Notes: a model not told the origin generated them from the letters alone. A stretch of DNA of 64,000 nt from Desertibacillus haloalkaliphilus (GCF_019039105.1 NZ_JAHPIV010000004.1:1-64000), one strand, 5' to 3'. Shown: positions 37,903 through 48,591, numbered from the stretch's first letter. Program-made: numbers and translations.

Positions 37903-39378
37903 ATGACAAATAGTAATGAAATCAACAAAACAGGGTGGAACCTAGATAATAGCTACGCTCGCCTTCCAGAAACTTTTTTTTCAGAACAAAAGCCAACCCC
38001 TGTACGTTCCCCTGAGTTAGTGATTTTAAATGATCAGTTAGCCGAATCACTTGGACTAGAGGCAGAAACACTCAGAAACGAAGAAGCTGTTAACATTTTT
38101 GCTGGAAATGACGTGCCGGAGGGAGCTTCACCTCTTGCTCAAGCTTATGCTGGGCATCAATTCGGTCACTTTACCATGCTAGGGGACGGAAGAGCTGTGT
38201 TAATCGGTGAACAAATGACCCCTGGCGGCGAGCGCGTAGATATTCAACTAAAAGGATCGGGAAGAACGCCATACTCCCGTGGTGGTGATGGTCGTGCGGC
38301 ACTTGGGCCGATGCTGCGCGAATACATCATTAGTGAAGCTATGTTTGCTCTTGGGATTCCTACAACGCGGAGCTTAGCCGTTGTGACAACCGGTGAGGCC
38401 GTCATCCGTGAAACGGACTTACCTGGAGCTATTTTAACACGTGTAGCTTCAAGTCACCTTCGTGTTGGTACGTTTGAGTATGCCACAAGATTTGGCGATT
38501 CTAAAGACCTAAAAGCATTGGCTGACTATACGATTCAGCGACATTTCCCTAGCCTGAAATCAGATGGACAACGCTACCTTTCATTGCTTCAAGAAGTCAC
38601 CAAACGTCAAGCTAAGCTCATTTCTCAATGGCAACTGGTTGGCTTTATTCATGGGGTCATGAACACGGATAATGTTACCTTGAGTGGAGAAACAATCGAT
38701 TATGGTCCATGTGCCTTCATGGATACCTATGACCCAGAAACCGTATTCAGTTCAATTGATGTACAAGGTCGTTATGCGTATGGCAATCAACCTTATATTG
38801 GTGGTTGGAATCTAGCACGGTTTGCTGAAACCTTATTACCTCTCCTACAAGATGATCAAGAAGAGGCCCTTAAGCTCGCTCAAGATGTGATATCGAACTT
38901 CAGTGAGATGTTTCGTAATTACTGGATGGAGGGAATGAGAGCCAAGCTCGGGTTATTTGAAGCAGACGATCAGGATGAATCCATTATTGAGGGACTTCTA
39001 TCAATGATGAAGAAGCATCAAGCAGACTTCACCAATACCTTCCGAGCATTAACAATGGAAAACTATGAAGATTTGACTTTCTCAAGTACAGATGATTTCA
39101 AAAAATGGTATGAACTCTGGCAAACGAGACGAAGCAGGCAAGGGGAATCTCATGAAGATTCTCAGCAATTAATGCGTAAACATAATCCTGTGGTCATTCC
39201 ACGTAATCATCGGGTAGAAGAGGCTCTTGACGCCGCCGTAGAGAACGGGGACTACAGTGTAATGAAACGACTTCTCGCTGTGCTTTCAAGTCCATTTGCC
39301 TATACTGAAGACCAAGAAGAGTATTGCACTCCACCTGAACCATCCGATCGTCCTTACCGTACGTATTGTGGTACATGA
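37903..39378 (+). CDS. selO: Protein adenylyltransferase SelO (YdiU family)
   Basis: A pseudokinase-fold enzyme that transfers AMP to proteins and takes part in redox stress responses. Visible are [18 protein letters not shown] (nucleotide loop), HGVMNTDN (catalytic/metal loop) and DYGPCAFMD. The third residue from the end is Cys (YCGT), the position that is Sec in some SelO proteins and that in E. coli pairs with the Cys of the DYGPC motif as a redox switch. 491 residues. ATG 37903 follows AAGGAGA. Confidence 0.95.
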   Translation: MTNSNEINKTGWNLDNSYARLPETFFSEQKPTPVRSPELVILNDQLAESLGLEAETLRNEEAVNIFAGNDVPEGASPLAQAYAGHQFGHFTMLGDGRAVLIGEQMTPGGERVDIQLKGSGRTPYSRGGDGRAALGPMLREYIISEAMFALGIPTTRSLAVVTTGEAVIRETDLPGAILTRVASSHLRVGTFEYATRFGDSKDLKALADYTIQRHFPSLKSDGQRYLSLLQEVTKRQAKLISQWQLVGFIHGVMNTDNVTLSGETIDYGPCAFMDTYDPETVFSSIDVQGRYAYGNQPYIGGWNLARFAETLLPLLQDDQEEALKLAQDVISNFSEMFRNYWMEGMRAKLGLFEADDQDESIIEGLLSMMKKHQADFTNTFRALTMENYEDLTFSSTDDFKKWYELWQTRRSRQGESHEDSQQLMRKHNPVVIPRNHRVEEALDAAVENGDYSVMKRLLAVLSSPFAYTEDQEEYCTPPEPSDRPYRTYCGT

Positions 39379-39427
39379 GCACAATGATCATTCTAAGGGG
39401 CGAATCTCTAATTGTATAAGATTAAAT

Positions 39428-39468
39428 AAACAAACCCTAATGGAGCGAATCCATTAGGGTTTGTTTGA
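39428..39468 (+). terminator. Terminator of selO
   Basis: AAACAAACCCTAATGG pairs with CCATTAGGGTTTGTTT. Confidence 0.88.
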
Positions 39469-39656
39469 GTTCAAGCGAGCTCAACCGAAAAAGTAAGTGA
39501 AGCGTTTGGATTTCGGAGTTTTTTTAATCGACAGTGACGGATTTCATATCTGTTTTTATGTTTTTTCAATAAACTAAAGATAGTGATATTTCACTAAACG
39601 AATAACAGTCATAACTACCAGATCATATAAACCGTACGAGTAATGGAGGAATTCAT

Positions 39657-40598
39657 ATGCGCTTTAAAAATTTTTCCGAAATGATCACTCACGCTAGGAA
39701 GGGATCGCCGGTAAAAATAAGTGTCGCTGCTGCTCATGATCGTCATGTATTATCAGCTTTAAAGGAAGCTTGTCAGCACGGAATCATTTCACCTGTGTTA
39801 ATAGGACGGGAAAACGAGATCGAAGCGTTATCAAATCAAATCAATTTTAACTGCAATAACTATGAAATATTTTCGGCTGATTCAGATCAGGAAGCCGCAT
39901 ACTTGGCTGCCAAGCTGGCAGATGAAGGGTATACAGATGCCATTATGAAAGGGCTTGTTAACAGTACTCCTTTCTTAAAAAGTGTTCTTCATGCAGACCT
40001 CAACCTGAAAACCGGGAAGCTCATTAGTCATTTATCAGCCTTTGAAATTCCTGGCGTCGATTATATTACTTATATGACTGATGGGGGCTTAAACATAGCT
40101 CCTACCGTTTCACAAAAGGAACAAATCGTCTCGAATGCAATTGAGTTTTTGGACGGTTTTGGTGTTCCCTCACCGAAAGTCGTTTTATTGTCTGCTAACG
40201 AGCAAATCAATCAAAAAATGCCTGTGACGACCGAATGGGCACGACTGACAAGAAAACTATCAAGGACGTACCCAAGGGCAATTATTGAAGGGCCTCTACC
40301 ACTTGACTTAGCCATTAGTCCAGAGTCTTTAGCTCATAAAAACATTGACAGTAAGGTAAATGGAAGAGCAGATTTACTTGTTGTACCAACGATTGAGGCC
40401 GGTAATATTTTTGCAAAATCAATCACGTATTATGCGAAAGGAATTATGGCAGGCGTGGTTCTAGGGGCTAAAGTGCCACTGATCTTAAATTCAAGATCTG
40501 ATTCTCCCTTGGCAAAACTGGCATCCATTGCATTAGTAGCTCTCTCTGTAACCGAGCAAAGAACAATAGAAAATCTCCTGCAAATAAATGGTCAATAG
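39657..40598 (+). CDS. ptb: Phosphate butyryltransferase-like enzyme
   Basis: It exchanges CoA for phosphate on butyryl-type acyl groups. 313 residues of the phosphate acetyl/butyryltransferase family: AIMKGLVNST, RAIIEGPLPLDLAIS, GRADLLVVPTIEAGNIFAKSITY. It precedes a butyrate kinase gene, and together they would turn an acyl-CoA into the acid with ATP formed. No bcd, lpd or bkd genes follow, unlike the branched-chain operon of Bacillus. Start ATG has GGAGGA upstream. Confidence 0.9.
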   Translation: MRFKNFSEMITHARKGSPVKISVAAAHDRHVLSALKEACQHGIISPVLIGRENEIEALSNQINFNCNNYEIFSADSDQEAAYLAAKLADEGYTDAIMKGLVNSTPFLKSVLHADLNLKTGKLISHLSAFEIPGVDYITYMTDGGLNIAPTVSQKEQIVSNAIEFLDGFGVPSPKVVLLSANEQINQKMPVTTEWARLTRKLSRTYPRAIIEGPLPLDLAISPESLAHKNIDSKVNGRADLLVVPTIEAGNIFAKSITYYAKGIMAGVVLGAKVPLILNSRSDSPLAKLASIALVALSVTEQRTIENLLQINGQ

Positions 40599-40705
40599 GA
40601 AACATTTTATCTATAGCAAAGGGACAACATCAAGAATTGCTAGCTAACAACCGAGCATCAATGGATACAAGGCTACTAAAAATTGCAAAAGGTGTGGGGA
40701 ATTTT

Positions 40706-41779
40706 ATGAACAATCAATATAAGATACTAGCCATTAATCCAGGTTCAACCTCAACAAAACTCGCACTCTATGAAGGAGATCAAGAAATATTTCGCACATC
40801 GATAAAACATGATGAGAATGATTTGAACACGTTCGCTAATGTAATAAAACAAAAGGATTACCGTAAGAAGGAAGTCCTACACGCAATCCAATCAAATGGG
40901 ATTTCATGCGCTGACCTATCTGCGGTTGTTGGACGTGGCGGGATGCTAAAGTCATTAAAAAGTGGTACGTACCTGATTAATAAACAAATGATTGACGACT
41001 TAGAATGTTCACGTTTTGGAGAACACGCTTCCAATTTAGGAGCAATCATCGCTGCTGAAATTGGAGACAACCACGATATTCCTGCCTATATCGTTGATCC
41101 GGTTGTCGTTGATGAGCTCAGCGACATTGCCCGTTTAAGCGGCATTCCTGAAGTTGAGAGGCAAAGTCAGTTACATGCACTTAATATAAAAGCCGTTTCA
41201 AGAAAAGCATCTAGGTACTTTAATAAGCCCCGAGAGTCCTTACATTTTGTTATTGTACATCTCGGTTCTGGAATTTCCATAGCGGCCGAGCGGGGTGGAA
41301 AGATTATCGATGTGAATAACGCCAACAACGAAGGTCCATTTTCCCCAGAGCGAACGGGAACCTTACCAGCTAAACAGCTTGTGAAACTTTGCTTTTCAGG
41401 GAAATATACTGAAGACGAATTGCTAGATCGGATTACGAAAACAGGTGGCCTATATGCCTATTTAGGTACAAAAAATTTCACTGAAATCGAAGAGCAGATG
41501 AACCGTGGTCATAAACAGGCAACATTTGTTGTTAATGGAATGATTTATCAAATAGCAAAAGAGATCGGAGCCATGTCAACTGTATTAGGGGGGGAAGTCG
41601 ATGCAATCCTCTTAACTGGAGGCATCACCTTCTCCGACTACGTCGTTAATGAACTTATATCACGCGTCCAATTCCTAGCGCCCATCTATTCATTTCCGGG
41701 AGAAGAAGAGCTCGAAGCATTAGCTTTAGGGGCACTGCGAGTTTTATTAGAACAAGAACCCGTAAATAGGTATGAATAA
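40706..41779 (+). CDS. buk: Butyrate kinase-like acyl kinase
   Basis: An acetate/butyrate kinase family enzyme of 357 residues that makes ATP from an acyl phosphate. Motifs: LAINPGSTSTKLALY at the N-terminus, VVGRGGMLKSLKSGTY, FVIVHLGSGISIAA, and NNANNEGPFSPERTGTLP. ATG 40706 is used; the earlier frame start at 40637 has no ribosome site. Gap of about 110 bases after ptb. Confidence 0.92.
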   Translation: MNNQYKILAINPGSTSTKLALYEGDQEIFRTSIKHDENDLNTFANVIKQKDYRKKEVLHAIQSNGISCADLSAVVGRGGMLKSLKSGTYLINKQMIDDLECSRFGEHASNLGAIIAAEIGDNHDIPAYIVDPVVVDELSDIARLSGIPEVERQSQLHALNIKAVSRKASRYFNKPRESLHFVIVHLGSGISIAAERGGKIIDVNNANNEGPFSPERTGTLPAKQLVKLCFSGKYTEDELLDRITKTGGLYAYLGTKNFTEIEEQMNRGHKQATFVVNGMIYQIAKEIGAMSTVLGGEVDAILLTGGITFSDYVVNELISRVQFLAPIYSFPGEEELEALALGALRVLLEQEPVNRYE

Positions 41780-41876
41780 CGGAACCACACAAGACATCGG
41801 AAGCCTAACGAAACCACGGTGAACGTGCGTCTGATATATATCTTTAAAACGAATACAATAAAATGAGGTGTACATT

Positions 41877-43580
41877 TTGAATACAGAAACCGTTGCGAAT
41901 GGTGCTGATCAATTACTGAACGCATTAAAAAGAGAGGAAGCATCCATTATTTTTGGACAGGTGAGAGAACCTACGTTACCAATTTTTCACGCCTTGTCAA
42001 GCTCTACACATGATATTGACTGTATACAACCGGTTCATGAGCAAGCGACCATCCATGCTGCGGATGGTTACGCACGGGCAACAGGTAAACCTGGTGTCGC
42101 GATAATATCCGCGGGGCCTAGCCTAACAAATGCGATTACCGGGCTAGCTACAGCCTATATGGATTCGGTTCCGCTCGTTGTGATCGCCGCACATGTGTCG
42201 GATAAGAACAATTGTTCCGATCAATTTCAAGAATTAGATGGCAATGGGATCGTCAACCCAGTCGCTAAACATGTATGTATGATCGAAGAAGCAGGCGATA
42301 TCTCACGCCTCGTTTCTGGATCATTTTCTCTGGCGCTATCGGGACGTCCCGGGCCGATTGTCCTCCTGATTCCAAAAGAGTTATTATCAGCTCCACGAGC
42401 AGTGGAAACTTCATCTGAAAAGGTGTCAAATTACCAACATTCGATTCATCCACTTCCTGAAAACATGATCTCATTAGCAGCTACTGAACTTAATAAGGCA
42501 AAACGTCCTGTGCTGTTAATTGGTGGAGGTGTGATTTCGTCCGGCGCTTGCGAACTCTTACACTCGCTCGTTGAGAGAACAAACATTCCAGTTGTGAGCA
42601 CTTTAATGGGACTTGGTGCACTGCGATCCGATCACCATCTACATTTAGGCATGGTCGGTATGCATGGAACAATTGCGGCAAATAGAGCTGTGTACAAAGC
42701 AGATCTCTTAATTAGTTTAGGCGTCCGCTTTAGCGATCGTATTACAGGAAAAATTAGTGCGTTTTCTCCGCAATCGAAAAAAGTTCATATCGATATTGAC
42801 CAAGCAGAACTTAATAAAATCATTACCGTTGATCTTCCTGTCATTGCTGATATTAAAGAATTTTTGCAGCAATTCATCACTTATCTACACCCTAACGATC
42901 ACCAGCATTGGATCCACGAAACAGCATCTTGGCCAAAGCAATCACCACAATATAACAAATCAGATAGCATTCTTAAGCCACAAGGGGTGATTCGATGGAT
43001 AAACGAGGTGACCAATGGGGAGGCAATTATCGCTACAGATGTTGGACAACACCAAATTTTCACGGCACTTAATTATTGTTTTACATCCCCACGTTCGTTT
43101 TTAACATCTGGTGGGTTAGGGACGATGGGATTCGGGGTGCCAGCAGCAATTGGGGCCGCATCTGGCTATCCAGACAAGCAAGTTGTATGCATTAGTGGCG
43201 ATGGAAGCTTTCAAATGAACGTTCAAGAGTTGCTCACAATCGCTCGTTATCAGCTCCCCATTAAGATTGTCATTATTAATAATGGATATTTAGGTATGGT
43301 GCGACAATGGCAAGAATTATTTTACCAAAAACGGTATTCTCACGTTAAAATTTCTTCACCAGATTATTTACGTTTGGCGGAGTCGTATGGAATCAATAGT
43401 TTTCGTGCTGAAGATGAGGAGGAGGCAAAAGCAATTATTTCAAAGGCCTTTACCACATCTGGCCCTGTTTTAATGGAGTTCAATGTCAAAAAAGAAGGGA
43501 ATGTGTACCCAATTGTTCCTCCTGGTGCAAGCAATCAAGCAGCCATGCTTGAAAAGGCCGAAAAGGCTTCACAAACGTAA
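41877..43580 (+). CDS. Acetolactate synthase-like TPP enzyme
   Basis: A 567-residue thiamine-pyrophosphate enzyme closest to the large subunit of acetohydroxyacid synthase. It has the cofactor-activating Glu (VHEQATIHAADGYARATGKPG), the TPP motif GDGSFQMNVQELL...IINN, and GMVRQWQELFYQKRYS. Two usually conserved places differ: FGQVREPTLPIF instead of a YPGG-type loop, and SAGPSLTN instead of SGPGATN. No ilvN regulatory subunit follows. Location after ptb-buk suggests a catabolic role rather than valine synthesis (inference). TTG 41877 follows GAGGTG. Confidence 0.8.
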   Translation: MNTETVANGADQLLNALKREEASIIFGQVREPTLPIFHALSSSTHDIDCIQPVHEQATIHAADGYARATGKPGVAIISAGPSLTNAITGLATAYMDSVPLVVIAAHVSDKNNCSDQFQELDGNGIVNPVAKHVCMIEEAGDISRLVSGSFSLALSGRPGPIVLLIPKELLSAPRAVETSSEKVSNYQHSIHPLPENMISLAATELNKAKRPVLLIGGGVISSGACELLHSLVERTNIPVVSTLMGLGALRSDHHLHLGMVGMHGTIAANRAVYKADLLISLGVRFSDRITGKISAFSPQSKKVHIDIDQAELNKIITVDLPVIADIKEFLQQFITYLHPNDHQHWIHETASWPKQSPQYNKSDSILKPQGVIRWINEVTNGEAIIATDVGQHQIFTALNYCFTSPRSFLTSGGLGTMGFGVPAAIGAASGYPDKQVVCISGDGSFQMNVQELLTIARYQLPIKIVIINNGYLGMVRQWQELFYQKRYSHVKISSPDYLRLAESYGINSFRAEDEEEAKAIISKAFTTSGPVLMEFNVKKEGNVYPIVPPGASNQAAMLEKAEKASQT

Positions 43581-43584
43581 ATAT

Positions 43585-43642
43585 GGGAAGGTTGCCCCAA
43601 CAGTCTACATTCTAGTTCACTAGTGGGGTAGCCTTCTCTTTT
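43585..43642. terminator. Terminator between convergent genes
   Basis: GAAGGTTGCCCCA pairs with TGGGGTAGCCTTC (one mismatch), followed by TCTTTT. Confidence 0.75.
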
Positions 43643-44157
43643 CATTGAATAGCTTCAAACTCTTTATTATCAAGTACTTCAACTTGATTTTCCGTTGTTG
43701 CAGCGACTTCTTTTGTTTTCTCAACGAGCTTTGCAATGTCATCATAGGCTTGTTTCGCGCCTTTTATAAGTAACGGAACACCGATAAAATCAATCTTAAG
43801 ACGGCGAGAAAACAGACCACCAAAGGTCATCGCTAACGGTACGGTCGGTGAGGCATTAGAAAAGATGACTTTTTCATCTGTTTGACCATGCTGGTGAAGG
43901 ATATCAACTAACCCACTCAATGCAGGAACAACAGCTTTTGAGTTCCCTCTACCGACCGTATAGACTGGGTGATTACTTTCATCGTTTCCATGATATATTA
44001 ATTTACCCATATCTTTTGATGTTAGTTTATTGAAAATATCAATTGTTAAAATCTCCTCTTTTGTAGGCGTTCGGTCACGAGGGATTTTATTAAGGTGATA
44101 AGCAGCAGCTAATGCAGATGAATGCGTCCCGGCATAACAATTATAGACGTAAATCAC
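43642..44157 (-). CDS. DUF3189-family protein
   Basis: A 171-residue cytoplasmic protein of the DUF3189 type, starting IYVYNCYAGTHSSALAAAYHL, found in many Bacillus. Function unknown. The GTG start follows AGGAGG by eight bases. Divergent from mrfA. Confidence 0.75.
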   Translation of the reverse strand: MIYVYNCYAGTHSSALAAAYHLNKIPRDRTPTKEEILTIDIFNKLTSKDMGKLIYHGNDESNHPVYTVGRGNSKAVVPALSGLVDILHQHGQTDEKVIFSNASPTVPLAMTFGGLFSRRLKIDFIGVPLLIKGAKQAYDDIAKLVEKTKEVAATTENQVEVLDNKEFEAIQ

Positions 44158-44305
44158 TCGCTGTTCCTCCTAGAACAAACAATCATTTCATAATTGATAG
44201 TTTGACCAGAAGATGATCACTAATACACGATAACATCATTTAAATGCTAGAAAAACAAACATCTATTCGCTACAATAGAGGGAGACCTGTATTGAGGTGA
44301 AGAAG

Positions 44306-46597
44306 ATGGAGTTTAGAAAAGGATTAGATCAACTCATAGTTAATTTACAAACGAATGAGCAATATAAAGATCAAATTGTGCACTGGCATGAAATTGAAGC
44401 CAAAGAAGCTGTTACGCGTCCATTCCCGGATCGAGTAGACGGACGTATTCGATCTGCGCTAGAGCGGCGTGGAATTAAAAAGCTATATACACATCAATAT
44501 TCGGCGTTTGAAGAAGCCGCAACCGGACAAAGCATTGTTGCGGTAACACCAACAGCCTCCGGTAAAACACTATGTTATAACTTACCTGTTCTTCAGCAAA
44601 TCGCTAATGATGAAGAAAGCCGCGCGCTCTACTTATTTCCAACAAAAGCGTTGGCTCAAGATCAAAAAAGTGAATTAAATGAAATCATAGATGAGATTGG
44701 TATTGATATTAAGAGCTACACGTATGATGGCGATACGTCACCAGCAATTCGCCAAGTTGTAAGAAAAGCAGGTCATATCGTGATTACAAATCCCGATATG
44801 CTACACTCTGCGATCTTACCTCACCATACGAAGTGGGTATCATTGTTTGAAAATTTAAAGTATGTCGTTGTTGATGAATTACACACCTACCGTGGTGTTT
44901 TTGGTAGTCATGTCGCCAATGTGATTCGGCGCTTAAAAAGGATTTGTGCCTTCTATGGAAGTAATCCTACCTTTATTTGTACGTCAGCAACGATTGCCAA
45001 TCCAAAACAATTAGCTACTGAGTTAACTGGTACAGACATGAAACTGATTAACAATAACGGTGCACCGCGTGGCAAAAAGCATTTTGTTTTTTATAACCCG
45101 CCAATAGTCAATCAACCGTTAAACATTCGCAAAAGTGCGACCGTAGAAGTTAATCGTCTAGCTAAGGAATTTTTACAACAGAAGATTCAAACGATTGTCT
45201 TTGCACGTAGCCGTGTCCGTGTTGAAGTGATTTTGAGTCATTTACAGGAGTTGACGAAAAAAGAGTTACAGGCAAAATCCATCCAGGGGTACAGAGGTGG
45301 GTATTTACCGAAACAACGACGTGAGATTGAGCGTGGTCTACGTAATGGAGAGATCGTCGGTGTTGTTAGTACAAACGCGTTAGAACTTGGTGTTGACATT
45401 GGCCAACTTCAAGTCTGTATTATGACTGGATACCCTGGTTCCATTGCTAGTGCTTGGCAACAGGCAGGGAGAGCGGGGCGGCGTGCTGACGAGTCCGTTA
45501 TCTTTCTAGTCGCAAGCTCGGCGCCACTTGATCAATATGTGATTCAAAACCCTGATTATTTTTTTGAGCGTACGCCAGAATCGGCAAGAATTAATCCCGA
45601 TAACCTCGTGATTCTTGTTGACCACCTAAAATGCGCAGCTTATGAACTGCCTTTTAAGGAAGGTGAGCTATTTGATGGTGTTGAGATCGAGGAGATCGTT
45701 GAATTTTTAGCAGAAGAACAAGTTCTTCATCACCAAGGAAATAAATGGTACTGGATGAATGATTCGTTCCCAGCCCACAACATTAGCTTGCGATCAGCCT
45801 CTCAAGAAAATGTCGTTATCATTGATATCAGTGATGTTTCAAATAGTAAAGTGATTGGAGAGATGGATCGTTTTAGTGCGATGACGCTTCTTCATGATGA
45901 AGCGATTTACTTACACCAAGGGGTACAGTACCAAGTAGAAGAACTAGATTGGGATGAAAAAAAGGCATATGTGCGTGAAGTCGATGTCGAATATTATACT
46001 GATGCAAACTTAGCCGTTCAATTAAAAGTCCTCGAAGTGGATAACCAAAAGGAATTACCGAAATCAACGATTGCTTTCGGAGAGGTCATGGTCAATGCGA
46101 TGGCGACCATTTTCAAAAAAATAAAGCTATCTACCTTTGAAAATATCGGATCAGGCCCAATTCATTTACCAGAAGAAGAACTTCATACAAACGCGGCTTG
46201 GATTAGCTTTTCTCATGAAATTGTCGAGCAGTATGGCAAAGACCCACTAGAACAAGCATTAATGGGGCTTGCGAACGTACTTCGTCATGTTGCCCCCGTC
46301 TTTGTAATGTGCGATCGCTCCGATCTACATGTCGTGCCACAAATAAAGGCCGTACATTCCGAACTTCCAACTGTGTTTTTATATGATCGTTACCCAGGTG
46401 GAGTCGGACTTTCAGAACAAGTGTATAAAAATATTCATGAAATTTTACGAGAAGTACGATCACTAATTCAGAAATGCCCGTGCACAGAAGGATGTCCGTC
46501 TTGCGTCGGTACTACCGAAGAGGTAGGAAAAAACGTGAAAGATATGGTTCTTCAATTAATTACTGTTGTAGAAACGAGCGATAAAGATGTCAATTAA
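44306..46597 (+). CDS. mrfA: DNA helicase MrfA (mitomycin repair factor A)
   Basis: A 763-residue superfamily-2 helicase of the YprA/MrfA type, which with MrfB repairs mitomycin C damage by a UvrA-independent excision route in Bacillus. Motifs: TPTASGKT, VVVDELHTYRG (DExH), TSATI, STNALELGVDIG, QQAGRAGRR. The C-terminal zinc domain has CPCTEGCPSC. ATG 44306 is preferred to GTG 44297 because TTGAGGTGA lies five bases upstream. It overlaps mrfB by 11 bases. Confidence 0.94.
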   Translation: MEFRKGLDQLIVNLQTNEQYKDQIVHWHEIEAKEAVTRPFPDRVDGRIRSALERRGIKKLYTHQYSAFEEAATGQSIVAVTPTASGKTLCYNLPVLQQIANDEESRALYLFPTKALAQDQKSELNEIIDEIGIDIKSYTYDGDTSPAIRQVVRKAGHIVITNPDMLHSAILPHHTKWVSLFENLKYVVVDELHTYRGVFGSHVANVIRRLKRICAFYGSNPTFICTSATIANPKQLATELTGTDMKLINNNGAPRGKKHFVFYNPPIVNQPLNIRKSATVEVNRLAKEFLQQKIQTIVFARSRVRVEVILSHLQELTKKELQAKSIQGYRGGYLPKQRREIERGLRNGEIVGVVSTNALELGVDIGQLQVCIMTGYPGSIASAWQQAGRAGRRADESVIFLVASSAPLDQYVIQNPDYFFERTPESARINPDNLVILVDHLKCAAYELPFKEGELFDGVEIEEIVEFLAEEQVLHHQGNKWYWMNDSFPAHNISLRSASQENVVIIDISDVSNSKVIGEMDRFSAMTLLHDEAIYLHQGVQYQVEELDWDEKKAYVREVDVEYYTDANLAVQLKVLEVDNQKELPKSTIAFGEVMVNAMATIFKKIKLSTFENIGSGPIHLPEEELHTNAAWISFSHEIVEQYGKDPLEQALMGLANVLRHVAPVFVMCDRSDLHVVPQIKAVHSELPTVFLYDRYPGGVGLSEQVYKNIHEILREVRSLIQKCPCTEGCPSCVGTTEEVGKNVKDMVLQLITVVETSDKDVN

Positions 46598-47864
46598 GAG
46601 CAAGTTAAACCGATATAAAAAACACCTACAAATCGAAGAAAAACAAACACCGTCACTGGAGGAGAAAACTGAAAAAGCTAACAAGGCAACAGTCGACGTG
46701 CCTTATCTAGAACAATGGCAAGCGCTAGGAGCCACTCCACTGTTTTTTGACGACCAATACACATTGCTTCGAACAGTCGAATACCCACTTGACCACTGGC
46801 ATGGACGTTATCAATTTCAACAATTACAAGAAGCGATCGAAAGGTGGAATGAGGTTGAAGCCTCTCATCCGTTAACTTCTAAAGGAAAAGAGGCAAGCGA
46901 CTTAGTGTTTTTTGACACGGAAACAACGGGATTAAGTAGCGGAACTGGTAATACAATTTTTCTCTTAGGTTATAGTCGAATCGAGAATAAGAAAGTAATT
47001 GTTAAACAGTTTTTCTTGCCTGGCCCTCACCATGAAGTCGCTCTTTACCATCACTTTTTAACAGATGTAGGCAATTTAGAGAACTTAGTCACATATAATG
47101 GAAAAGCCTTTGATTGGCCACAGTTGAAGACACGCCATACATTTGTTAGAAATGAAGTGCCGAAGCTGCCATCATTTGGACACTTCGATTTGCTACATGG
47201 CTCAAGACGATTATGGAAAGAGATCCTGCCTTCATGCCGTCTATCGGTTGTAGAACAGGATATTCTTAAGTTTACGCGCACAAATGATACCCCGGGCTAT
47301 CTTGCCCCGATGTTGTACTTTGACTTTTTAAATGAACAGGATCCAAGGTTTGTTGAGGGTGTGTTAACCCATAACGAATGGGATGTATTATCGTTGATGG
47401 GACTATATACGCATCTAACGAACCAATTAGTTGACGTTAAAACAAGCCATGTTTCAGCGAAGGAAGCATACGAAATCGGCCGTTGGTATGAACAATTTGG
47501 CGAGGTAGAAACAGCCTACGAATTTTATCAAAAAGCTGCAGATATTGAAGGGCCTGTTAAACATCAAGCCTTACATGCAATTGCGTTACTGAATAAAAAA
47601 CAAAAAAAGTATGACAAGGCTGCTAGTACTTGGGAACACTTACTTGAAAGAAGTCCCTATCCAAAACCAACGTATGCGATTGAACTTGCTAAAATCTATG
47701 AACACCAAAGCAAAGATTATGAAAAGGCACTAACCTATGCAAAAATGGCGTATCAGCTATGGGGAGAAAAGGAAAGATTGCTCAAAAAACAAGAAAATGC
47801 AGAACGTCTTACTTTTATCAAACGAATAGAACGTTTAACGAAGAAAATCGAAGTGCGGAAATAA
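46587..47864 (+). CDS. mrfB: DEDD exonuclease MrfB
   Basis: The 425-residue nuclease partner of MrfA (YprB). RNase H-fold DEDD residues are visible in FFDTETTG, TYNGKAFDWPQL and HNEWDVLSL. The C-terminal third has TPR-like helices (EAYEIGRWYEQFGEVETAYEFY; YEKALTYAKMAY). The overlap with mrfA implies translational coupling. Confidence 0.93.
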   Translation: MSIKSKLNRYKKHLQIEEKQTPSLEEKTEKANKATVDVPYLEQWQALGATPLFFDDQYTLLRTVEYPLDHWHGRYQFQQLQEAIERWNEVEASHPLTSKGKEASDLVFFDTETTGLSSGTGNTIFLLGYSRIENKKVIVKQFFLPGPHHEVALYHHFLTDVGNLENLVTYNGKAFDWPQLKTRHTFVRNEVPKLPSFGHFDLLHGSRRLWKEILPSCRLSVVEQDILKFTRTNDTPGYLAPMLYFDFLNEQDPRFVEGVLTHNEWDVLSLMGLYTHLTNQLVDVKTSHVSAKEAYEIGRWYEQFGEVETAYEFYQKAADIEGPVKHQALHAIALLNKKQKKYDKAASTWEHLLERSPYPKPTYAIELAKIYEHQSKDYEKALTYAKMAYQLWGEKERLLKKQENAERLTFIKRIERLTKKIEVRK

Positions 47865-48038
47865 GTGAAAATTTCGTATTTTCAATTTCCTGGGGAAGCG
47901 CAAAAAGGGCGCATTTTCGATTTTTATCAACGATTTTCTATTTATTTTGACCTTACGAATAATCCCAACATAAAACAGTTGTCGTTTGCTAAAAAAATCA
48001 TTAAACTATCTTTAGAGAAAAGTAATGGAGAGATGGAA

Positions 48039-48152
48039 ATGGTTAGATATCTATTAGTTTTATTCTTTTTAATGATTGGCCTAACGTTTATGGTTATGAA
48101 CGGCATTAGTAACGCTGTAAGTGGTGGAACGATATTCAACCATATGCTGTAA
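48039..48152 (+). CDS. Small membrane peptide (37 aa)
   Basis: A 37-residue peptide with one hydrophobic span (YLLVLFFLMIGLTFMVM) and a tail with GISNAVSGG. GGAG lies eight bases before ATG 48039. A longer frame back to 47865 is not preceded by a ribosome site and contains charged sequence that does not look coding. The peptide sits between mrfB and cotD. Function unknown. Confidence 0.6.
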   Translation: MVRYLLVLFFLMIGLTFMVMNGISNAVSGGTIFNHML

Positions 48153-48240
48153 CAGTCAAATTTAGGTGATTGTACTAGTACATGTTCAATGCTCCTTACA
48201 TAGGGTATTAGTGAACCTAGACAAAAGGAGGAATTGAGAT

Positions 48241-48510
48241 ATGTTCTGGCCTAGACCAAGACCAAGAATGTTACCGCCTGTTGTTCACCCAACGCGCTAT
48301 AATGAGAGACATCACAGATGTGAGTATATTGTTCCGGAAATTCATCCTAGCCACACGAAGAACATTACACATCATCACTATAAGCACATGCATAGCTACC
48401 CACACACGGAGTCATTCGCTGATACGGTAAGCCACCAGCATTTCCATTGCCCGCCGGGTCATCCACCGGCTCCGCGCCCGGGCTTCCCACCACGTCGTCC
48501 GTTCTTCTAA
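48241..48510 (+). CDS. cotD: Spore coat protein CotD
   Basis: An 89-residue His- and Pro-rich inner spore-coat protein (HHHYKHMHSYPHTE, CPPGHPPAPRPG), in the same place as cotD of B. subtilis (between mrfB and ypsA). AAGGAGG precedes the ATG. Expression is expected in the mother cell late in sporulation (known of CotD). Confidence 0.92.
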   Translation: MFWPRPRPRMLPPVVHPTRYNERHHRCEYIVPEIHPSHTKNITHHHYKHMHSYPHTESFADTVSHQHFHCPPGHPPAPRPGFPPRRPFF

Positions 48511-48520
48511 TATAAATGTA

Positions 48521-48560
48521 AGGAAATAGCGAACTAAAATCAGTTCGCTATTTCCTTTGT
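48521..48560 (+). terminator. Terminator of cotD
   Basis: AGGAAATAGCGAACT pairs with AGTTCGCTATTTCCT, then TTGT. Confidence 0.85.
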
Positions 48561-48591
48561 CTATCAAGAATTGAAAGGAATAGATGAATAT

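Noticed and set aside
47865-48038. N-terminal extension of the 37-residue peptide
   Set aside because: The GTG at 47865 overlaps the end region of mrfB without a ribosome site; the ATG at 48039 has one.
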